This document shows, one piece after another, positions 58,577 through 64,000 of a stretch of 64,000 bases of DNA. A model generated the notes under the pieces. That model was not told where the DNA came from. It did not search any database and was given only the letters and a program-made list of their open reading frames with translations. Position numbers and translations under genes: made by a program. The DNA lies in contig JAIWNE010000144.1 of the NCBI GenBank assembly GCA_025331445.1, positions 1 to 64,000 of the forward strand. The letters run 5' to 3'. Positions within the stretch are counted from its first letter, which is position 1, and every line of letters starts with the position of its first letter. This DNA is from Blakeslea trispora. Taxonomy: Eukaryota > Mucoromycota > Mucoromycetes > Mucorales > Choanephoraceae.

Positions 58577-59784
58577 TGATTTGTGGTTCAAAGTTTTATT
58601 TAAAATACAGTTACCAACTGGATAAAAGTTGTAGGTTAAAACTGTCGTATTTGGGCATATATAGAAGCCAGAACGACTTATAATCGGAAATTTAATTAAT
58701 CATCATCAAAGGTTATTTTGACAGATAATGTCAAAATAACAATAAATCAAATAATGTTCACAAAGTTGGAAACTTAAAATCATTTCAGATATTACCAGAG
58801 GTGATCCTGAAATCAAACATCTAACAAGCATTGGTAAAAAGCGATGATATGATATATAAAGCGTTCAATGTGACTAGCTAACACATTGAAAGCATGATCA
58901 GATTTATAGTCATTGACTCTCTTTTCATCAATACTTGAAATGGCTATATGACATGACACATGTGATAGCAGGATGGTTGCATAGGCCTTATAATACCAAG
59001 GTAGCAGCATCTAACAAAACAAGCAATGATTCTAGAGATTTCATTATAAGAAAAGACTAAATCATTACTTGGATAAAGATAGTTCTGAGACATAATTACA
59101 AAGGGCTTGTCTATCGTTATCACCTAATCTAAACTGATCTAAACATCCAACGAAACAAGTGAACAAGTATGAAACAGTTATGCCTGATATATTGAAACAC
59201 TAATCAAGATTAAAACATATCTTGTCGAGCATAATTATTATCTCTCCAAGATATAAATCAAGTAAACAATATATCTCCACCTTATTCAAGGCGGGGGATG
59301 AAATCTGGCTACAGCCATCTTTCCATTAAGGTGACCAGTCATCCTAGTAGGAAAACTGCTCATACAGATAAAATTATAACGGAGTGATTGATTGAAACCG
59401 AGATAGAAATAATATATAAACACAACATAGACTTGCAGTAGAATTAGTTCCCTCTCTTTCTTTTTAATAAAAAAATCGAGTTCCCTCTCATTGAATTTAT
59501 CTGAGACTGCAAATATCACAAAAACATAAAATATAAGAATAAGTGGTTAATAATACTAACCAAATTGTTGGTAATGGGTTAATTGATATAAGTAAAGTTA
59601 GAAGTATTTAAATTGAAATAGAATGTGAGGAAGAGAAAAAAACAAGATGTGTGAGGCAGAGGGTTGTTGTGGTTTAATATGATTTGAGGTAAATGGTGTA
59701 GCATAACACAATAGGTATGTTTTACCATCGTAGGAAGACAGTCATAATAATGTGTTTCAATTAAAATTAGGGCACCACAGAACA
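58577..59784 (-). repeat. 5' LTR of the array (1208 bp)
   Basis: Full-length, starting TGTTCTGTGG at 59784 on the minus strand. Equal in length to the middle LTR; no difference was seen in the stretches compared. Confidence 0.9.
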
Positions 59785-60009
59785 ACTTCTTAAAATTTGA
59801 ATTGATTTAGATGCTACATGATGTTCATTCTATTCCTTTCCCCAACATATACTTTTAAAATTATAAATACGCAGATTATATTCTTTTTCTCTTTGAATCT
59901 TTGAATCCTTTTTTTATCTTGTATCTGAAAAATCAAATCATGCTTGTTATTCACCAATCACTAATCTTTAAGACTAATATCGTCAAATAGCTGAACTTTG
60001 CATTTCCTT

Positions 60010-60202
60010 AAAAGCACTCATCGCTTTTTTAATATAAAATTGGGGGGGAGAGAAAATAGGTGTAACTCAAAAAAGTGAGTGTAGAAAATGGGGTGTATTT
60101 AAAAAGTGAGTGTGAAAAGTGGGGTGTATTTAAAAAGTGAGTGTAGAAAATGGGGTGTATTTAAAAAGTGAGTGTGAAAAGTGAGTGCGCCAAGTATTAC
60201 TC
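60010..60202. repeat. MULE right TIR with 5 minisatellite units
   Basis: Inverted copy of 43141-43308 with one more GTGAGTG-bearing unit and a shorter G run (60042-60048). Confidence 0.85.
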
Positions 60203-60210
60203 TAAAGGAA

Positions 60211-60261
60211 TTGGCGAGTAATCTCCATAAGGGAATTGTTAAAATCTTAGATAAGAATTAG
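60211..60261 (+). pseudogene. 3' end of the unrecognised gene split by the MULE
   Basis: Seventeen codons, LASNLHKGIVKILDKN plus TAG, continuing the frame of 43041-43140 once the MULE and one TSD copy are removed. 60262-60684 beyond holds no recognised gene. Confidence 0.6.
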
Positions 60262-60684
60262 TAAAACTGAAAACCAACTTACTTGCTTACCATTAGGTGA
60301 GGGCTTAGTCATGAAGGAGCTTGAATTCGTAACAAAGTATATCTTTGTTTTGGTTTACCGCTCAAAATTTTTTTACAACTTTGTTGCGGTCCCCTGTTTT
60401 TTTGTTTTCGATTTCTATAAATTCAGGTTAACTTTCTTGGTACTCATCTGCTCTACATGTGTACATGATGAACCTACATGAGCACACCACAAAGAAGACG
60501 ATCTCGAAAAAATAAAGAGAAGAAAAAAAACCTTCAGAGCAGGTAGGCTTAGCGTTAGTGACGGTACTTCAAAACAATTCAAAAGCTCTCAATTTCTATT
60601 GATCGATTCCTAAAGAAATAGTCTAATCGAGTGCACATCTTTATATTTAAAAAAGTAGAATTTTAAAATTAGGTTGTCATTAAC

Positions 60685-63338
60685 ACTACGGCTCAAGCGG
60701 GTGGGCTGATGGCCCAATTTTTGGGCCCTACAGCCCAATCGGTCTACTAACAAATCGAATGGGCTAAAATGCGTTTAGCCCAATTTTGGTAGATTGGCCC
60801 ATTTTCTGACTGCTTAAAAACATTAGTATACCGCTTTGAAGGCCAATGATGATCGCTTATATAATTGAAGTGGAGCTTCAGCATCAAATGAAAATGCAAA
60901 CATTAAAGAGGTTTAAATGATCATGGTCTATGTGGATAAATAATAAATTGACTAATGGTTTGTCAGTATTCCTTTAAGTAAGCTTGAATACTACTGGATC
61001 ATCTAGTATTACAGGCCAATCATGTTTGTTACATTGCGTCTTTTTTATAGTTGTAGGCAAGTCAGGCATTTTTAATTTTATTAATTTGAATCAAATAAAT
61101 GCTATATATGGATTATTCTTTAAGCTGATTTGTAGCTCAGATGTCCTTTTTGGCAACAGGAATGCTGTATCAGGTGTATTCAGATTGATTGGCATGCTTG
61201 GCTTTGATAAAGGTACCTTTTGGGTTCATAAGAAGCAGTATAGGAAGCAGAAATGAGTTAATTTTCATGACTAGAGCCTTCAGTAAGCACATTAATCGCT
61301 TTGCAGTAGTTGCGCTTGAAAAAATATACAGCCTTAACCGAGAGTGATTTTTTTCGTGATTATTTTTTTCTTGACAGCCAACCTGAAGCAACATGCAAGG
61401 TCATGAGCAACACCAAGTAAGAGATCACTCGTCGCCAGTATACACAAGAGTCAGAAACAATAGAGGAAGAAAGTAAATAGCATAGAAAGTCTAAAAAACC
61501 AAAAAAAATAAAGATGAGACGCGATCCTTTACACATGTACTTTGTCATCAGCATGTTGTGTCTTTTAGTTGCGATTAGGTACCTCATGAGTCCAGCCAAC
61601 AGTGAGAGCAACAGTCAGAAGAAAATATTCGATAAAGAAAAATTCATTTGGTAAGATAGTCAAGTCAAAATAATCTGGAAGCGGTATTTCACTTGTCACG
61701 AAAGGGATTCAAAGCGATGAGGCAAGCTCATCTGAGATGGAGCACCCATGTAAGCATGAGCAAAGGCGAGAAGTCATAAAAAGAAGAAAAGCACAAGCAG
61801 TAAAGTTGGAGAGAACCCCAAGTTCAACCAAAAAGAGATTCGGCAATCATCAAAAGCACAGACCATAGTAGTGGAAGGAGAATAGGCGGATAAAGAGCAT
61901 TTCTTGAAGATGAGGTAGAGAGATGGCGACATGAGAAGAGACCAAGTACCCTGAACGACGGTATATCAGAGAGAAAAAGTATTTCTTGAAGCTTGGATAA
62001 TGATCAGTGATAATGACGGAACAGGCAGACCAAATGAGCACACAAGAAAGAAGACAGACATGAACAGATCAGACATAGGATGGAAATACAATAAGCAGTT
62101 GAATATCTGGTTACGAAGAGGTTTCATGTGGATGACTACGAATAGAGAAATTTAGTGAATGCAATGTGCACAATAGCATTTGAACAGATAACTAAGGAAA
62201 TCGAAGGAATTCGGGCAAGAAATATTTGAGCAGAGGCATCGATCCTGATAGGCAGCATAGATAGACATGGTATTCAGATTTCGGTCAAAGAAGTATAAGT
62301 TTGAGCAACATGGTATAAAGCAGACAGCATGGATAAAAAAGTCATGGATGAGGCGGTAAAAAGTAGCACAGATGAGGGTGAGATGAATAAGGGATTGTCT
62401 ACTAGAATCCATGATAAGTGGTTGTATAAGTGTATAAAATGTTGAAGACAAGCAAATGCATACTAATAAGAAGATTGAAGCTGCAAAGAAATTTGAAAAG
62501 AAGCGTAGTCGAGGTGTTGAGATGTTGTTATGATAAGGTAATATACATGAAGCTAGTGTGAAATAAGAGAGTCAGTGATGTTGATAGATTATAAAATATT
62601 TGTAAAAAAAAAAAAAAAAAAATTAAAAAAAAAAAGATAAAAGTGCTTACCGTTTGCTGTGCATATAATGAAAAAAAGAAAGAAAAAAGAAAATGGGGGA
62701 TTGAAAAAAATGGCCAGTATATATGAGAAATATGACAGTGATGGGAAGAAAGTATTATTTTATTGACAGATTCAAGCTAAAAATGTACTGAAATGGGAAA
62801 TGTCTTGGATTTGCATAAAGAGCAATTTTTACTGTAGAATAAATGGTAATTTTTGTCTATAAAGAGCTAAACACATTTAGCAATGTAATATGATGGTATT
62901 TAGTTCTTTTGCCTAAAACAATTCTCCCAAAATAGTCTGACCCCCGACTTACAAACTAGCATGCTATTTGCATGAAATACTCATTGTTTGTCCCCCATTT
63001 TTAGCTCATGGCAATTTCGCACTCATACATGACTTTTTTTCTTCTTTTGTTTTTTAATATTTATGCTAAAAAGCAGCTTGTCTGATATTTTTTTGGCACT
63101 TAGAATTTATTTTAAAGAAATTCGATGGATGAAAATAGCACGCACTTGGTCAACCTTTCCAATTTGCTTCAAACTTTTAACTAAACAACCTTGAACATGT
63201 AGGAGTACAATGAACTAAAAAAATCGAATCGTTTATTTACTAAATCCATCAAATCTGCTCTCCAAAACTTATCGTTTGGGCCAAACTACCATTTTTTGGG
63301 CCAAACTACCACAGATTAAATTTTCTTGCGCTGTAGTG
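60685..63338 (-). mobile_element. CACTA-ended non-coding transposon, copy 4 (2654 bp)
   Basis: Inverted relative to copy 2 and nearly identical in the interior. Ends CACTACGGCTCAAG (60685) and, on the minus strand from 63338, CACTACAGCGCAAG. It differs by a small duplication of the TGGTAGTTTGGCCCA block near 63280-63310. The flanks do not show an exact 3-bp TSD (TAA on the left, ATA on the right). Confidence 0.8.
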
Positions 63339-63999
63339 ATAAGTATGAGTATATGCAAGCAAGCATACATTTAATCTGTACTTTGAAAATTGTTACCCTT
63401 GACTTTCTTTTGCTTTGACGGTTGTGATACATATAGGCTAACAAGGTTTCAGCAAGCCATTGGTTTTTGCAACGATTGACAGGATAATGAAGATCGATTG
63501 CTGTTCGTTGAAAATTGTCAATCATACTTTTTCGATAATCAAGCTCTAATGACTTGAAAGACTTTTCTTCCCAATTGTAGTTGTTTCGCTTCATTTTTAG
63601 TTTCTCCCTATCGATTGCTACCGAGCCTATCGTACAAAGATCTTGGTAGTAAGTGTTGAGTCTCATTCTTTTTAGTAGACGAGTGTCAGCATCGTCGTCT
63701 TGACTTAAAGCAATCTCATTACGAAGCCAAAGATTTAAAAAGTATCTGACTTGTTCTTGCGTGTAGTTTGATTGCTGACAATTGAGAAAGCTCTTTGTGG
63801 GCTTTTCAATTATTTCAGGCATGTGGCTAAAATTATCTGCAGATGATGTTGAGCCTTGCAGGTTTGAAGCTGTTTTCAATGAGATGTAAGTTGTTTATTC
63901 GAAAGCAAATTCAATGTATTACTTACTTGATTCAATGCGTTTCAATGTGTTGCTCATCTCCATTACTACATTTGTTAAAGAGTTGATTCGCTCACTCAT
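63316..63999 (-). pseudogene. Unrecognised gene truncated by CACTA-like copy 4
   Basis: ATG 63999-63997 (MSERINSLTNVVMEMSNTLK), a 57-nt intron 63926-63870 (GTAAGT...ACAG, frame kept), then exon 63869-63316. The protein is helical and basic, with YTQEQVRYFLNLWLRNEIAL, MKRNNYNWEEKSFKSLELDY and YPVNRCKNQWLAETLL. The spacing of Trp and basic residues is loosely Myb/SANT-like, but I cannot claim a family. The last residues LQRKKI and the stop come from the TIR of copy 4, so the natural C-terminus is missing. Confidence 0.5.
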
Positions 64000-64000
64000 G

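Larger units (their letters stand above)
47283..59784 (-). mobile_element. Tandem Ty3/gypsy array: LTR-internal-LTR-internal-LTR
   Basis: Minus-strand element with LTRs TGTTCTGTGG...CACAAATCA. Right (5') LTR 58577-59784 and middle LTR 52488-53695 are both 1208 bp. The left LTR 47283-47607 has lost about 883 bp. The two internal regions repeat with a period of 6088-6089 bp and encode identical proteins apart from one base. The whole array is flanked by a single ACTT pair (47279-47282, 59785-59788), so it behaves as one insertion into the MULE 3' region. Confidence 0.9.
43141..60202 (+). mobile_element. Mutator-like element (MULE) with nested insertions
   Basis: TIRs begin GAGTAATACTTGGCGCACTC at 43141 and, inverted, at 60202. 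The 8-bp TSD TAAAGGAA is at 43133-43140 and 60203-60210. Long TIRs and an 8-9 bp TSD fit MULEs, as does the transposase inside. Without the gypsy array (47283-59784) and the solo LTR it is about 4.4 kb. 47224-47282 and 59785-60009 are its non-coding 3' part. Confidence 0.9.

Noticed and set aside
1..64000. A nuclear code in which TAA/TAG mean glutamine
   Set aside because: Several TAG/TAA stops sit at likely Gln positions, but TGA also replaces Trp and Arg, normal CAA/CAG are abundant, and apparent genes end at TAA/TAG. Mutation is simpler.

Overview
This is a eukaryotic window, most likely from an AT-rich fungal genome. I favour an early-diverging (Mucoromycota-like) fungus because of the 45-65 nt introns with GTAAGT-type donors, the chromodomain Ty3/gypsy elements, the MULE/OTU, DIRS and hAT transposons, and a likely Crypton/Ndc10-type remnant. 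That assignment is an inference from content; no rRNA or housekeeping gene is present to confirm it. I found no tRNA, rRNA, CRISPR array or bacterial feature. Nearly the whole window is transposable elements, many nested in one another. Four gene-like remnants are not clearly autonomous transposons: 7819-8290, 33037-34740, 41950-43140 with 60211-60261, and 63339-63999.

Layout, left part. 1-1684 (-): DDE transposase running off the left edge. 2091-3365 (+): broken gypsy integrase/chromodomain. 4207-7813 (-): decayed gypsy element with one LTR. 7819-8290: decayed Crypton/Ndc10-like fragment. 10034-11956: copy of a non-coding element that is CACTA-ended in its complete copies. 12101-13153 (-): DIRS fragment with overlapping RNase H and tyrosine recombinase frames. 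13154-17212: hAT transposon, with a gypsy integrase fragment and LTR to its right (17213-18900). 18998-24777: complete gypsy element with 167-bp LTRs and a 5-bp target-site duplication (TSD). 24778-28101: a second, related gypsy copy carrying a solo LTR with TSD.

Layout, middle. 28266-33036: a CACTA-like copy (-) that has received a Tc1/mariner element (28941-31403) at a TA site. 33037-34740 (-): broken gene of a fungal family of unknown function. 34790-34951: solo LTR. 35189-41292: gypsy element with unusually short 99-bp LTRs, split by a 2629-bp CACTA-ended element (37257-39885) that made a 3-bp TSD.

Layout, right part. An unrecognised gene (from 41950) is split by a MULE (43141-60202, 8-bp TSD, SWIM and OTU domains). 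The MULE contains a solo LTR (45083-45249) and a tandem gypsy array LTR-internal-LTR-internal-LTR (47283-59784, 4-bp TSD). Another CACTA-like copy (60685-63338) truncates the last gene.

The parts do not form a pathway. What the window records is a layered insertion history that can be read from the TSDs and restored reading frames. Recurrent points are in-frame stops mostly explainable by C:G to T:A changes, TIRs that supply stop codons to the genes they hit, and several pairs of near-identical copies that imply recent movement.
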